Shown here: one piece after another, positions 51,659 to 60,757 of the stretch
Numbering within the stretch: position 1 is the first letter of the stretch
Layout of the letters: each line of letters begins with the position of its first letter
Assembly: GCF_900114345.1 (NCBI RefSeq)
Contig: NZ_FOZJ01000001.1
Coordinates: forward strand, 620,001-684,000
Direction: 5' to 3'
DNA: 64,000 bases
From: Microbacterium sp. cf046
GTDB lineage: Bacteria; Actinomycetota; Actinomycetes; Actinomycetales; Microbacteriaceae
Position numbers and translations under genes: made by a program
The notes under the pieces: generated by a model
The model's database searches: none
Told to the model about the DNA's origin: nothing
The model's input: only the letters and a program-made list of their open reading frames with translations

Positions 51659-53586
51659 TGTCGGCGACGAAGCGGATGACCGTGAGCCAGGCGCTCATCG
51701 AGTTCCTGGCCCACCAGTGGACCGTCGACGCAGAGATCCGCGAGCGCACGATTCCCGGGGTCTTCGGCATCTTCGGTCACGGAAACGTCGCCGGCATCGG
51801 ACAGGCCCTCAAGCAGCTCAACGTCGACCAGCCCGAGCTGATGCCCTACTACCAGGCGCGCAACGAGCAGGCCATGGTCCACCAGTCCGTCGGCTTCGCC
51901 CGGATGCACCGTCGACGTGCGACCTTCGCATCGACGGCATCCGTCGGTCCGGGCGCGACGAACATGCTCACCGGCGCCGCCCTCGCGACGACCAACCGGC
52001 TCCCCGCGCTGCTGCTGCCGAGCGACACGTTCGCGACACGCGTCGCCGACCCCGTGCTGCAGCAGCTCGAGCAGCCTTGGGACACCGGGCTCACCGTCAA
52101 CGACGCGTTCCGGCCGCTGTCGCGGTTCTTCGACCGTGTGCAGCGCCCCGAACAGCTGTACTCGATCGCCCTCGCCGCGATGCGCGTGCTCACCGATCCG
52201 GTCGAGACCGGCGCGGTCACGATCGCGCTGCCCGAGGACGTGCAGGCCGAGGCTCTTGACGTTCCGGTGGAGTTCCTGCAGGACCGCGAGTGGCACATCC
52301 GCCGCCCGGTCCCCGAGCGCGCCGCGCTGGCCCGCGCAGTCGCAGCCATCCGCAAGGCGAAGAAGCCGTTCATCGTCGCCGGGGGCGGGGTGCTGTACTC
52401 GAGCGCCGAGAACGAGCTCCGCGAGCTCGTCGAGGCAACCGGCATCCCGGTCGGCACCTCGCAAGCCGGCGGCGGCGTGCTCGTGTGGGATCACCCCCAG
52501 AATCTGGGCGGCGTGGGGGCGACCGGCACGATCGCCGCGAACCGGCTGGCCGCCGAAGCCGACGTCATCATCGGCATCGGCACCCGCTACAGCGACTTCA
52601 CGACGGCCTCACGCACGGCCTTCCAGAACCCGGACGTCGTGTTCGTCAACATCAACGTCGCCTCATTCGACGCGTACAAGCACGGCAGCCGGCTGCCCGT
52701 CATCGCGGACGCCCGAGAGGCGATCGCCGCGCTTTCGGCCGAGCTCGAACACTTCGGTATCACCGCCGAGTACGCCGAGCGGATCGCGCGCGAGAAGGCA
52801 GCATGGGACGGCACGGTGGACGCCGCGTTCGCCCCATCCGGACTCGAGCGGCCGGGCCAGACCGAGATCATCGGGGCCGTGCAGTCGGCATCCGACCCCC
52901 AGGACGTCGTCGTGCAGGCAGCCGGTTCGCTTCCGGGAGACCTCCACAAGCTCTGGCGCGTGCGCGATCCGCTCGGCTATCACGTCGAGTATGCGTTCTC
53001 CTGCATGGGGTACGAGATCGCCGGCGGAATGGGCGCCAAGCGCGGGGCGCTCGCCGACGGCTCCGACCGCGACATCATCGTCATGGTCGGCGACGGCTCA
53101 TACCTCATGCTCAACTCCGAACTCGTGACCGCGGTGGCAGAAGGCATCAAGATCATCGTCGTGCTGATCCAGAACCACGGCTTCGCGTCCATCGGGCATC
53201 TCTCCGAGACCGTCGGCTCCGAGCGCTTCGGCACGAGGTACCGCGCATACGACGAGACGGCACGCAACTTCCAGAGCGATCGCGTGCTCCCCGTCGACCT
53301 CGCGATGAACGCGCGCAGTTACGGCGTCGATGTGATCGAGATCGCCCCGAGTCCGTCGGCGATCGCCGACCTGAAAGCGGCGGTCGCGACTGCCAAAGCC
53401 TCCGACCGCACCACTGTGATCCATGTGGAGAGCGACCCGCTCCTGTACTCGCCGAGCGGCGACGGGTGGTGGGATGTCCCAGTGCCCGAGGTGTCCACCC
53501 TGACCTCGACGCAGGAAGCGAGGGAGCGCTACGAGCGGGCACGCACCGCGCAGCGACCCCTGCTGGGGCAGGAGCAGGACCGGTGA
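51658..53586 (+). CDS. iolD: 3D-(3,5/4)-trihydroxycyclohexane-1,2-dione hydrolase
   Basis: This 642-residue enzyme is thiamine-diphosphate dependent and opens the ring of the inosose dehydration product. It has the activating E70 in YQARNEQAMVH, the central domain with KKPFIVAGGGVLYSS, and the ThDP motif VMVGDGSYLMLNSELVTAV running to IQNHGFASIGHL. Length and motifs agree with IolD. It overlaps iolB by one base and the iolE-like gene by four, so the operon is tightly coupled. Confidence 0.95.
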   Translation: MSATKRMTVSQALIEFLAHQWTVDAEIRERTIPGVFGIFGHGNVAGIGQALKQLNVDQPELMPYYQARNEQAMVHQSVGFARMHRRRATFASTASVGPGATNMLTGAALATTNRLPALLLPSDTFATRVADPVLQQLEQPWDTGLTVNDAFRPLSRFFDRVQRPEQLYSIALAAMRVLTDPVETGAVTIALPEDVQAEALDVPVEFLQDREWHIRRPVPERAALARAVAAIRKAKKPFIVAGGGVLYSSAENELRELVEATGIPVGTSQAGGGVLVWDHPQNLGGVGATGTIAANRLAAEADVIIGIGTRYSDFTTASRTAFQNPDVVFVNINVASFDAYKHGSRLPVIADAREAIAALSAELEHFGITAEYAERIAREKAAWDGTVDAAFAPSGLERPGQTEIIGAVQSASDPQDVVVQAAGSLPGDLHKLWRVRDPLGYHVEYAFSCMGYEIAGGMGAKRGALADGSDRDIIVMVGDGSYLMLNSELVTAVAEGIKIIVVLIQNHGFASIGHLSETVGSERFGTRYRAYDETARNFQSDRVLPVDLAMNARSYGVDVIEIAPSPSAIADLKAAVATAKASDRTTVIHVESDPLLYSPSGDGWWDVPVPEVSTLTSTQEARERYERARTAQRPLLGQEQDR

Positions 53587-54500
53587 GGGCATCGGTCGCG
53601 GGTGCGCCGGTCAGCTTCGGCGTATTCGAGATGACTCCGGAGGGTGCCGAGACGATCGGTCCGGACGACATGCTCGAGCTGCTCGCGGGGGCCGGCTACG
53701 GTGGCGTCGACCTCGGACCGGTCGGCTACCTCGGCCGCTCCGCTGAGCTGCAGGCACGACTGCGCCGGCATGGCCTCGAACTCGCGGGCGGCTGGGTGCA
53801 GCTGCCGTTCTCGGACGACGACGCCTTCGCAGCCGCGCTGCCGGCGCTGCGCGATGCTCTGCGGGTCTTCTCCGATGCGGCAGAGGACGGCCCCGAGCGC
53901 CTTCCCCTGCCGACCCTTGCCGACGACGGCTCGGTGGCGCGACGTGCAGCCCCGGGCCGAGGCGGCGAGGTCGACGCGCTCGCCGATGATGCGTGGGGCA
54001 GGCTGCGGACCAATGCCGATCGCGCGGCGGCGCTCGTGCGCGCTGCGGGCTTCGAGCCCACCTTCCATCACCACGCCGGCACCTTCGTCGAATCGCCCGT
54101 CGAGATCGACAGATTCCTCGCCGACGTCGACGTCGATCTCACGCTCGACACCGGCCACCTCCTCATCGCCGGGGGAAACCCGCTCGACGCGGTCCACCGG
54201 TGGGGCGATCGCATCAACCACCTGCACCTCAAAGACGTCGACCTCGCCGAGCTGCACCGGGTGCTCGCAGCGGGTGGCGGAATGCCGGAGGTGTGGTCGT
54301 CCGGCTCCTTCGTCGCCCTGGGCCGAGGTGACATCGACTTGGCTCCGGTCATGGACGCCTTCGACGAGCGCGGCTTCGACGGCTGGGTGGTCGTCGAGCA
54401 GGACGTGCTCAACGGCCCGGACGTGTCCCTCCTCGAATTCCGCGCGGCCCGCGGCGCCGACCAGATCGTCAACCGAGACGCGCTCCGCGACTGGGTCTGA
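53583..54500 (+). CDS. Sugar phosphate isomerase/epimerase, IolE-like inosose dehydratase
   Basis: This 305-residue TIM-barrel protein likely performs the inosose dehydratase step. The N-terminal GAPVSFGVFEMTP resembles the IolE start, and metal-site segments FHHHAGTFVESPVEID, LTLDTGHLLIAGG, INHLHLKDVDLAEL and WVVVEQDVLNGPD are present. It is more divergent than classical IolE. The GTG at 53583 overlaps the iolD stop by four bases; the long open frame upstream is antiphase to iolD and is rejected. Confidence 0.85.
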   Translation: MRASVAGAPVSFGVFEMTPEGAETIGPDDMLELLAGAGYGGVDLGPVGYLGRSAELQARLRRHGLELAGGWVQLPFSDDDAFAAALPALRDALRVFSDAAEDGPERLPLPTLADDGSVARRAAPGRGGEVDALADDAWGRLRTNADRAAALVRAAGFEPTFHHHAGTFVESPVEIDRFLADVDVDLTLDTGHLLIAGGNPLDAVHRWGDRINHLHLKDVDLAELHRVLAAGGGMPEVWSSGSFVALGRGDIDLAPVMDAFDERGFDGWVVVEQDVLNGPDVSLLEFRAARGADQIVNRDALRDWV

Positions 54501-54522
54501 CGGCACACACGACAGGAACTCA

Positions 54523-55533
54523 ATGGCACACGCCCCCCTCCGATTCGGTCTCATCGGCACGGGCCGCATCGGGCAGGTCCATGCGGCCGGCATCGCGGCC
54601 GACCCGGACGCGGTGCTGGCCTGGATCGCCGACCCGCTCGTGGAAGGTGCGCAGCGCGTCGCGGCCGCCTACGGCGGCATCGCGACAGACAGCGCCGAAG
54701 AGGTCTTCGCCTCGAATGCGGTCGACGCGATCCTCGTCGCCTCGCCGACGTCCACGCATGTCGATCTCATCGCGCGGGCGGTGGATGCTGGCCTGCCGGT
54801 GCTCTGCGAGAAGCCGATCGACCTCGACATCGGGCGTGTCGATGCGCTCCGCCCGAAGATCCGGACGGCCGGCGTTCCGGTCGCCATCGGGTTCAACCGG
54901 CGATTCGACCCCGCGTTCTCGAGCGTGCGCGCGCGAGTCGCGGGCGGCGAGATCGGCACGCTGGAGCAGCTCACGATCATCAGCCGCGACCCCTCCGCGC
55001 CGCCGGCAGCGTACGTCGCCGTCTCGGGCGGAATCTTCCGGGACATGGCGATCCACGACTTCGACATGGCGCGCTTCTTCCTTCCCGACATCGTCGAGGT
55101 GTCGGCCGTCGGCACGACGACCTTCGACCCAGGCGCTCGCGAGCACCGCGACTACGACACGGCTGTCACGACTCTGCGGTCGGCATCCGGAGCGATCGTG
55201 ACGATCATCAATTCGCGCCACAGCGCGGTCGGCTACGACCAGCGCCTCGAGGCCTTCGGCGGGACGGGATCGCTGCACGTCGCGAATGCGCCGACGAGCC
55301 TGGTGAGCCTGTCGACCGCGACGGCGGTCGAGGCGCGACCGCCCTACGAGCCCTTCTTCCTCGAGCGCTACGCCGTCGCGTACGCGAGCGAGCTGCGAGA
55401 GTTCATCAAGCTCGCCCGAGGGGAGGCCTCGACCAACCCGACCTTCGAGGATGGTCGAGCGGCGCTGGTCATCGCCGACGCAGCGCAGGCGTCAGCGTCG
55501 AGTCGCAGGGCCGTCGCCGTCGATCTCGCCTGA
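54523..55533 (+). CDS. iolG: Inositol 2-dehydrogenase, Gfo/Idh/MocA family
   Basis: This 336-residue NAD-dependent dehydrogenase has the Rossmann motif GLIGTGRIGQVHAAGI at residues 9-24, the catalytic K97 in LCEKPID, and GGIFRDMAIHDFDMARFFLP with the catalytic Asp and His near residue 170. It would oxidise myo-inositol to scyllo-inosose, the first step of the pathway. It starts 22 bases after the iolE-like stop and ends the operon. Some Gfo/Idh/MocA enzymes act on related inositols, so the exact isomer is inferred. Confidence 0.9.
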   Translation: MAHAPLRFGLIGTGRIGQVHAAGIAADPDAVLAWIADPLVEGAQRVAAAYGGIATDSAEEVFASNAVDAILVASPTSTHVDLIARAVDAGLPVLCEKPIDLDIGRVDALRPKIRTAGVPVAIGFNRRFDPAFSSVRARVAGGEIGTLEQLTIISRDPSAPPAAYVAVSGGIFRDMAIHDFDMARFFLPDIVEVSAVGTTTFDPGAREHRDYDTAVTTLRSASGAIVTIINSRHSAVGYDQRLEAFGGTGSLHVANAPTSLVSLSTATAVEARPPYEPFFLERYAVAYASELREFIKLARGEASTNPTFEDGRAALVIADAAQASASSRRAVAVDLA

Positions 55534-55566
55534 GCGAGCCGCCGCGCCCGCCGCCGGCGCTCCCGA

Positions 55567-58170
55567 TCAGACGAGCCCCAGCTCGCGAGCCGAGCGCACG
55601 ACATCGCGGCGGCTGCTCATGCCGAGCTTGCCGAGGACTGCCGATACGTGGTGGTCGGCGGTCTTGGGGGAGATGTAGAGACGCTCCGCGAGCTCGCCGT
55701 TCGTGAGCCCCTGCGCCACGAGGCGTGCGACATCGAGCTGGCGGTTGGTGAGGCCCGCCGGATTGCTGCGCGTCGTGCGTCGCACCGGAGCGGGAAGGGA
55801 GTGGATGCCGCGCTCGCGCAGCATCGCCCGCGCTCTGGTCGCACTGCGCTCGACATCCAGCTGCTGGAGTCGCGAAAGCGCGTCGACGGCGACGTCGGGG
55901 GAGCGATCGTGCACGCCGGCGAGCGCCGAATCGAACGGTGCGCCGAGGGCGAGCCAGGCCTCCGCGGCATCGCCATGCCGTCCGTCGAGTTCCAGCCGGT
56001 GCGGTGGTGCGACCTGACCGCGCAAGGGCTGCATCCCGATCCTGTCCAGCCACACCAGGAGGTCGCCGATCGCCCAGGCGTTACCCGGCGTGGCATCGGC
56101 CTTCGCCACGAAATCGGCGGCCTGATCGAGCGCGGGATGACGGTCGCCGGTGAGCCAGGCGCGTTCCGCATACGCTGAGAGCACCGCCAGCTGCATGAGC
56201 GGCTCGCCGAGTTCGCGGGCGTGCATCCAAGCGAGCTCCAGATGCCGGTCAGTGGTGCTCGGGTCGCCGACTCGGCGGAGTCCCAGCAGTGCGGACAGCA
56301 CGTGCGGCCAGATGAGGGCGAGCGGCGCCCCGTGGCCGTCGATCACCGCCGCGGCGTCCTCCCCCGACGCGGTCCAGCGCCCTCGGAGGAAGTGCAGACG
56401 GGCGCGCATCCCTGTCTGCCACTGATTGCAGATCGGGATGTCGCGCGCGATCGTCACGGGGATCGACTCGGCCAGCACAGCCTCTGCCTCGGTGAGGCGG
56501 CGGTGCTCGATGTCGAGAGCGGACAGGTTCGAATAGGCGGTCGTGCCGACCTCGTCGAGGGAGACCTGGATCGCCGCGGCAGCCTGCATGAGCAGGCGCG
56601 CGCGGCTCGGCACGCTGCCCTCCAGCAGGTCGGCGGCCGCCTCGGTGATGGCGATCCGCCGCCGCGCAGCATCCGTCTCGATGGTCTCATCGAGCAGTTC
56701 ACGTGCGGCTGCTGCGATCGTGCGGGCGGTGCCGACATCCTGCCGTCGGTACGCCAGGTAGGCGCGGGTGGCCTGGGCGGACGCCGCTGCGGCCGCACCG
56801 GCGCCCGCCTGCGCGGCGAGATCCGCCTCCTCCTCGGCATCGCGCCGACGCGCCGAGTAGTACTCGATGATCGCCTGGCGATCATGCGCTTCGGCGATCC
56901 CATCGGGGTCGCCCAGACGCTCACGAATGGCCAGTGCCTCTCGGGCCGACATCCGGGCGTCGGCGAGGCGGCTGACCATGTACTGCTCGGCGCTGAGCAG
57001 CGCGAGAAGCTCCGCACGGGCGACGGAGTCACCGTCCAGTTGATCGACCGCGAGCGAGAGGAACGCGACAGCTTCCGTATGCGACCCCGTGAGCGTGGCC
57101 TCTTCCGCCGCGAGCCGCGCATACCGGAGCGTCCGCTCCGAATCCTCGGCGGCGACGGCATGGTGCGTGAGCACGGCGTGATCGGTCGAGCCGATGCCCT
57201 CGAAGGCATCCAGCAGAAGGCGGTGCAGCCGGCGCTCGGAGGCGGCCGGTGTGCCGTCTGCGATCGCGAGGCGCGCCAATTCGTGTCGGAAGGCGACTCC
57301 GCGCCGATTCCGCACGAGCAGGCTCGTCGATTCCAGTCGACGCAGGGTCGGCACGTCGATTCCGAGACCGGGAAGGAGCCGATCGCCGAGTGCGTCCGGC
57401 GCGGCGGCGACGAGCTGCAGCACCTCGATGTCGGCGGCGTCGAGGCCGGCGGTGCTCGCGATGACGGCGTCGCGGATCGTCCGAGGCAGCTCCTCATCGG
57501 GATGCCGGGCGATCTCCGTCACGAAGAACGGGTTGCCGCCGGTCAGGTCGTGCACACGTGCCGGGTCGGGACCGCCGGGGCCGAGCACGGCGCTGACCGC
57601 CTCGACCGACAGCGGCTGCAGAGCGACGTGCGTGGAGTGCTCGCTGCGCGCGATCTCCCCGAGGAGCGGGAGGAGGGGGTGACCGAGTCCGATGTCGGTG
57701 TCGGTGTCGCGGTAGCTCACGATCAACAGCACGGGAAGCCGGTCGATTCTCCGGGTGAGGAACCTCAGCACCTCGACAGAGCCGGCGTCGATCCACTGCG
57801 CGTCCTCGATGATCAGGACCGTGGGCGCTTCGCCGACGAGGTCGAGGAAGTCGGTCTCGATCGCCCGTGCACCCTCGGAATCCCGGCGGGCCCGGTCGTC
57901 GAGGCCGGCGAGGATCTCGCGGATCGGGCCGAGCGGACGCGGTGTCCCGAGCGGATCGCACAGGCCGCGGAGCACTCTCGGCCGCCCGTCGTCAGTGGGC
58001 GCGGCTGATCGGCTCGGATCCCGGTCATCAGCGCCGAGCACGGCGGCGAGGAGGGAAGTCTTCCCCGACCCCGCCTCTCCGGTCAGCGTCACGATGCGGC
58101 CGGCCTCGTGCATTCCGCCGAGCTCCCGACGCAGTGTCTCCGTCTCGAGCGCTCGCTCGAACAGCCCCAT
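55567..58170 (-). CDS. LAL-type LuxR family ATPase regulator
   Basis: This 867-residue regulator has Walker A GEAGSGKT at residues 31-38, Walker B VLIIEDAQWID near residue 125, and a long helical middle region. The C-terminal LuxR helix-turn-helix reads LTNRQLDVARLVAQGLTNGE followed by LAERLYISPKTADHHVSAVL. The ATG at 58170 lies inside a 12-bp perfect palindrome and has no good Shine-Dalgarno sequence, so expression may be self-controlled. The frame is open to 58242, but upstream residues are not conserved in character. Neighbours are convergent iolG and two small genes on the same strand. Confidence 0.87.
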   Translation of the reverse strand: MGLFERALETETLRRELGGMHEAGRIVTLTGEAGSGKTSLLAAVLGADDRDPSRSAAPTDDGRPRVLRGLCDPLGTPRPLGPIREILAGLDDRARRDSEGARAIETDFLDLVGEAPTVLIIEDAQWIDAGSVEVLRFLTRRIDRLPVLLIVSYRDTDTDIGLGHPLLPLLGEIARSEHSTHVALQPLSVEAVSAVLGPGGPDPARVHDLTGGNPFFVTEIARHPDEELPRTIRDAVIASTAGLDAADIEVLQLVAAAPDALGDRLLPGLGIDVPTLRRLESTSLLVRNRRGVAFRHELARLAIADGTPAASERRLHRLLLDAFEGIGSTDHAVLTHHAVAAEDSERTLRYARLAAEEATLTGSHTEAVAFLSLAVDQLDGDSVARAELLALLSAEQYMVSRLADARMSAREALAIRERLGDPDGIAEAHDRQAIIEYYSARRRDAEEEADLAAQAGAGAAAAASAQATRAYLAYRRQDVGTARTIAAAARELLDETIETDAARRRIAITEAAADLLEGSVPSRARLLMQAAAAIQVSLDEVGTTAYSNLSALDIEHRRLTEAEAVLAESIPVTIARDIPICNQWQTGMRARLHFLRGRWTASGEDAAAVIDGHGAPLALIWPHVLSALLGLRRVGDPSTTDRHLELAWMHARELGEPLMQLAVLSAYAERAWLTGDRHPALDQAADFVAKADATPGNAWAIGDLLVWLDRIGMQPLRGQVAPPHRLELDGRHGDAAEAWLALGAPFDSALAGVHDRSPDVAVDALSRLQQLDVERSATRARAMLRERGIHSLPAPVRRTTRSNPAGLTNRQLDVARLVAQGLTNGELAERLYISPKTADHHVSAVLGKLGMSSRRDVVRSARELGLV

Positions 58171-58195
58171 GGCATCATCGTAAATGCCATGGGGC
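58164..58195. promoter_or_regulatory. 12-bp inverted repeat spanning the regulator's start codon
   Basis: GCCCCATGGCAT (58164-58175) and ATGCCATGGGGC (58184-58195) are perfect inverted arms with an 8-bp centre. The start codon of the LAL regulator lies in the left arm. CCCCATG is also repeated upstream of the DUF4242 gene at 58873 and 58895. It could be an autoregulatory binding site or an mRNA hairpin hiding the start. Confidence 0.65.
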
Positions 58196-58251
58196 CGGTC
58201 GGGCGAGTCACGCCTGCGGGCAGGTCTCGATGGGGAAGGCACCTCCGGAGG

Positions 58252-58500
58252 TCAGAGAGCGGGCCGCCCGACGAGCAGCCGCTTCCGTTCGGCGCCGACC
58301 CACTGGATCTCTCGTGCCCGCGCCGCCTCGCGGAGAATGGCGACGGACTCGTGCGTGTGAGCGATTCCGGCGCGGCGGAGCCGGCGGACGCGCTCTCCGA
58401 GCACGCGACCGAGGAGATCGGTGAGCCTGCCGGTACCGATGAGGTAGTGCTCGGCCTGCGCGCCCGGTGACGCGAACACCGACGAGGCGTACGCGCTCAT
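58252..58500 (-). CDS. Small protein of 82 residues, function unknown
   Basis: This 82-residue protein is helical and basic, with GAQAEHYLIGTGRLTDLLGR and a basic C-terminus (ERKRLLVGRPAL). The start ATG overlaps the DUF4242 stop by four bases, so the two are coupled. I recognise no family. It lies just upstream of the LAL regulator gene and may share its transcript. Confidence 0.65.
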   Translation of the reverse strand: MSAYASSVFASPGAQAEHYLIGTGRLTDLLGRVLGERVRRLRRAGIAHTHESVAILREAARAREIQWVGAERKRLLVGRPAL

Positions 58501-58778
58501 CGGGCCTCTCCCGCGGTCTGCGGTCCGAACTCGGCGACGACCTCGGAGACGAGGTTGGCGGGGAAACCGCCCCGTCGCGCGTGTTCGCGGACCGACTCGG
58601 CGTCGTCGGTGCTGTGGAGGCAGTACAGCTTGTCGCCCGCGACGTAGGTGGTGATCCAGGTGTACGGGATGCCGAGCGAGTCCACTGCCGCGTTCGAGGT
58701 CTGGGAGATCTCTGCCAGCTCCTGGTGAGTCAGGCTCGATGCACCGGGCACCTGGCGTTCGATGAGGAAGGTCTTCAT
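58497..58778 (-). CDS. DUF4242 (SCO4226-like nickel-binding) family protein
   Basis: This 93-residue protein matches the DUF4242 pattern MKTFLIERQVPGASSLTHQE, then IPYTWITTYVAGDKLYCLHS and the conserved EHARRGGFPANLVSEVV. The family has a ferredoxin-like alpha/beta barrel; a Streptomyces member, SCO4226, binds nickel. The ATG at 58778 is preferred over one at 58820 because the shorter form starts at the conserved MKTFL. It is coupled to the 82-residue gene and has CCCCATG boxes about 95-135 bp upstream. Confidence 0.88.
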   Translation of the reverse strand: MKTFLIERQVPGASSLTHQELAEISQTSNAAVDSLGIPYTWITTYVAGDKLYCLHSTDDAESVREHARRGGFPANLVSEVVAEFGPQTAGEAR

Positions 58779-59094
58779 GATGATGGATCCGTTTCTTTTG
58801 TCGAGGACCGGTGTGTTCACCGGCTGGATCCATGTTCGATTCCGACCACGGGCGCCCGCATCGGGATGGATTCCCCATGTTGTGGAGCGGACATCCCCAT
58901 GTCTCTGAGCGGTCGACGTGGCCGGCGGGAGGCATCGAAAACCGCGCAGCGGGCCGGCATGTTACTGCTTCCGGCTCGCCACAGGAAGGGGCAGTCCGGC
59001 ACCGCCTCGGTGGCTCTAATGTTCGGTGAGCGCGATCCGCGCCCCCCGGAGCACCGCGCACGACGCGGTGCTCGCACCAATGAAGGAGACAATC
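58779..59094. other. Divergent regulatory region between DUF4242 and GlsB-like genes
   Basis: This 316-bp stretch holds no convincing gene; a 72-codon plus-strand frame (58811-59029) has no recognisable product. It contains the hairpin CCGGTGTGTTCACCGG near 58812-58827, the CCCCATG boxes listed separately, and a good ribosome binding site (AAGGAG) near 59085 for the plus-strand gene. Confidence 0.55.
58870..58912 (-). promoter_or_regulatory. Direct repeat with CCCCATG boxes
   Basis: Two similar 21-bp units start at 58870 and 58892: ATTCCCCATGT...GGAGCGG and CATCCCCATGT...TGAGCGG. The second contains the palindrome GACATCCCCATGTC (58890-58903). The 22-bp spacing equals two helical turns. The box is shared with the palindrome over the LAL start at 58164, so the LAL regulator may bind both. 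Confidence 0.5.
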
Positions 59095-59376
59095 ATGCTC
59101 TGGACCATCCTCGGCCTCATCGTCATCGGCCTGATCGCCGGCCTGCTCGCCCGGGCCATCATCCCCGGCAAGCAGAGCATGGGCATCCTGCTCACGATCG
59201 TCCTCGGAATCGTCGGCTCATTCGTCGGCGGGTTCCTCGGTTACCTGCTGTTCGGCGCAGACCCGAACGGGGGCTTCCTGCAGCCCGCCGGCATCATCGG
59301 CTCCATCATCGGAGCGATCATCGTGCTGGGCCTGTACGTCCTGGTCGCCCGTCGCCGCGGCACTCGCGCGCCGTAG
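59095..59376 (+). CDS. GlsB/YeaQ/YmgE family stress membrane protein
   Basis: This 93-residue protein has three membrane helices with the Gly-rich pattern of the transglycosylase-associated family: LWTILGLIVIGLIAGLLARA, IPGKQSMGILLTIVLGIVGS and AGIIGSIIGAIIVLGLYVLV. Members are small stress-induced envelope proteins of unclear role. The ATG at 59095 has AAGGAGA seven bases upstream. It is divergent from the DUF4242 gene, and a strong hairpin follows it. Confidence 0.9.
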   Translation: MLWTILGLIVIGLIAGLLARAIIPGKQSMGILLTIVLGIVGSFVGGFLGYLLFGADPNGGFLQPAGIIGSIIGAIIVLGLYVLVARRRGTRAP

Positions 59377-59381
59377 CACCA

Positions 59382-59420
59382 CCGCGGCGCCCGAGCCGAG
59401 TCCGCGCCCGGGCGCCGCGG
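59382..59420 (+). terminator. Hairpin terminator after the GlsB-like gene
   Basis: CCGCGGCGCCCG (59382-59393) and CGGGCGCCGCGG (59409-59420) form a perfect 12-bp GC-rich stem with a 15-nt loop, six bases after the stop. It probably ends the GlsB-like transcript before the MFS gene. Confidence 0.7.
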
Positions 59421-59448
59421 AGCCTCCCCTCGCTTGTAGCTTGGTGCT

Positions 59449-60738
59449 GTGACGAGCGCACCTGGTGGTCGGCGGAACTTCATCGCCGCGTCCGCCGAAA
59501 GCGTGAGCTTCGGCGTCGCGAATCACCTGACTGCGGCCGCAGTGGTGCTGCCGTTCATCTGCGTCGCCTTCGGCGGCAGCGCGTTCGCAGCGGCCCTGAT
59601 CTTCCCGATCTTCACCGGCGCCACCCTGCTCGGCGCCGTGCTGGCGCCGCGCGTGCTGGGTCTGCGTCCGGTCGCGAGGTCGCTCGCCCTCATCCTCGCC
59701 CTGATCGCGATCGTGTTCGCGATCACCGCGGTGGGCATCCTGGTGGTCAGTCCCGACTGGCTGAACGCCCTCTGGATCGTCGCCGCCATCGTCGGCCTGC
59801 TGTCGGGGGTCGCATCGATCGCCGTCGTGGAGGTGATGTCCTCCGCGCTTGCGACTTCCGAGAAGGCGGCGCTCAGCGTCGTGCAGAGCACGGGCGGCGC
59901 GATCCTGACCCTGGTGATCACGATCGTGCTGGGCCTCTTCTTCCTCGACCCCGACGGGCGCGACGCGCACCTCGCGCTCCTGTGGGTCGGGATCGTCGCG
60001 ATGCTCGTCGCGGCGCTCTCGCTGCTGCGGATTCGTCCGGCCGGCGACGCTCCGGTGATCCCGCAGCACTCGATCGGCATCCTCGACGCGCTGAAGTCTC
60101 GTCCGGATCGGAAGCACCCCTGGGTCCGTGAGTTCCTGATCACCCAGGTGCTGTTCCTGTCCATCGCCCTCGGCACCAGCTTCTACAGCGTCCACGGGGC
60201 CACACTGCACGGGCAGGAATCCGAGGCCCTCCATTACATCGTCGCCGTCACCGCCGTGGGCAGCCTCCTGTTCACTGCGGTGTGGACACTGAGCCGTCGC
60301 AAGGCCACGATCCGCGGGCTGCTGCTGACGGCCGCGGCGCTGGGCGTGTTCGCAGCGGTGGCGGCGCTCATCGCGGATTACAGCGGTGCCGAAGCATTGC
60401 CGATCCTGAGCGGCGTGGTCATCGTGTTCGCCGCCGCCGGCGGTGCCGCCACCTCGAGCACCCGTTCGACCTGGATGTATCACAACCTCGGAACCGAGAA
60501 CGACACCGAGATCATCATCTTCTGTCAGATCGTGCTGGGCGTCACCGCCACCGCCGTCGGGCTGGGCCTCAGCCTGCTGGCCCGCCTGGACACGGTGCTG
60601 CCGGCCTGGGTCATGCTCGTGCTTTCCGCTTATGCGCTCTTCCATGCGCGGCGGGGACCGCGGGTCCGCATCCTCGACATCCGCCCCGGTCACGAGCACA
60701 ACAACCACGGACGGCACTTCGGTGGATTCCACTGGTGA
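59449..60738 (+). CDS. MFS-like membrane transporter
   Basis: This 429-residue protein has about 12 hydrophobic helices and a few short loops, for example VLGLRPVARSLALILALIAI and LSRRKATIRGLLLTAAALGV. The loop after helix 2 lacks the usual GxxSDRxGRR motif, so it is a divergent facilitator and assignment to MFS is by overall layout. The C-terminus is His-rich (HEHNNHGRHFGGFHW), which could bind metal. The GTG at 59449 follows GGTGCT. It precedes an acyl-CoA dehydrogenase gene with its own promoter. Substrate unknown. Confidence 0.7.
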   Translation: MTSAPGGRRNFIAASAESVSFGVANHLTAAAVVLPFICVAFGGSAFAAALIFPIFTGATLLGAVLAPRVLGLRPVARSLALILALIAIVFAITAVGILVVSPDWLNALWIVAAIVGLLSGVASIAVVEVMSSALATSEKAALSVVQSTGGAILTLVITIVLGLFFLDPDGRDAHLALLWVGIVAMLVAALSLLRIRPAGDAPVIPQHSIGILDALKSRPDRKHPWVREFLITQVLFLSIALGTSFYSVHGATLHGQESEALHYIVAVTAVGSLLFTAVWTLSRRKATIRGLLLTAAALGVFAAVAALIADYSGAEALPILSGVVIVFAAAGGAATSSTRSTWMYHNLGTENDTEIIIFCQIVLGVTATAVGLGLSLLARLDTVLPAWVMLVLSAYALFHARRGPRVRILDIRPGHEHNNHGRHFGGFHW

Positions 60739-60757
60739 GGATCGGCGGCCGCTGCCG

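Noticed and set aside
52290..53582. N-terminal extension of the iolE-like frame
   Set aside because: This stretch is out of phase with iolD, which is clearly coding there. The IolE-like protein starts at the GTG at 53583.
58811..59029. 72-codon plus-strand frame upstream of the GlsB-like gene
   Set aside because: No homology, and it covers the CCCCATG boxes; better explained as regulatory DNA.
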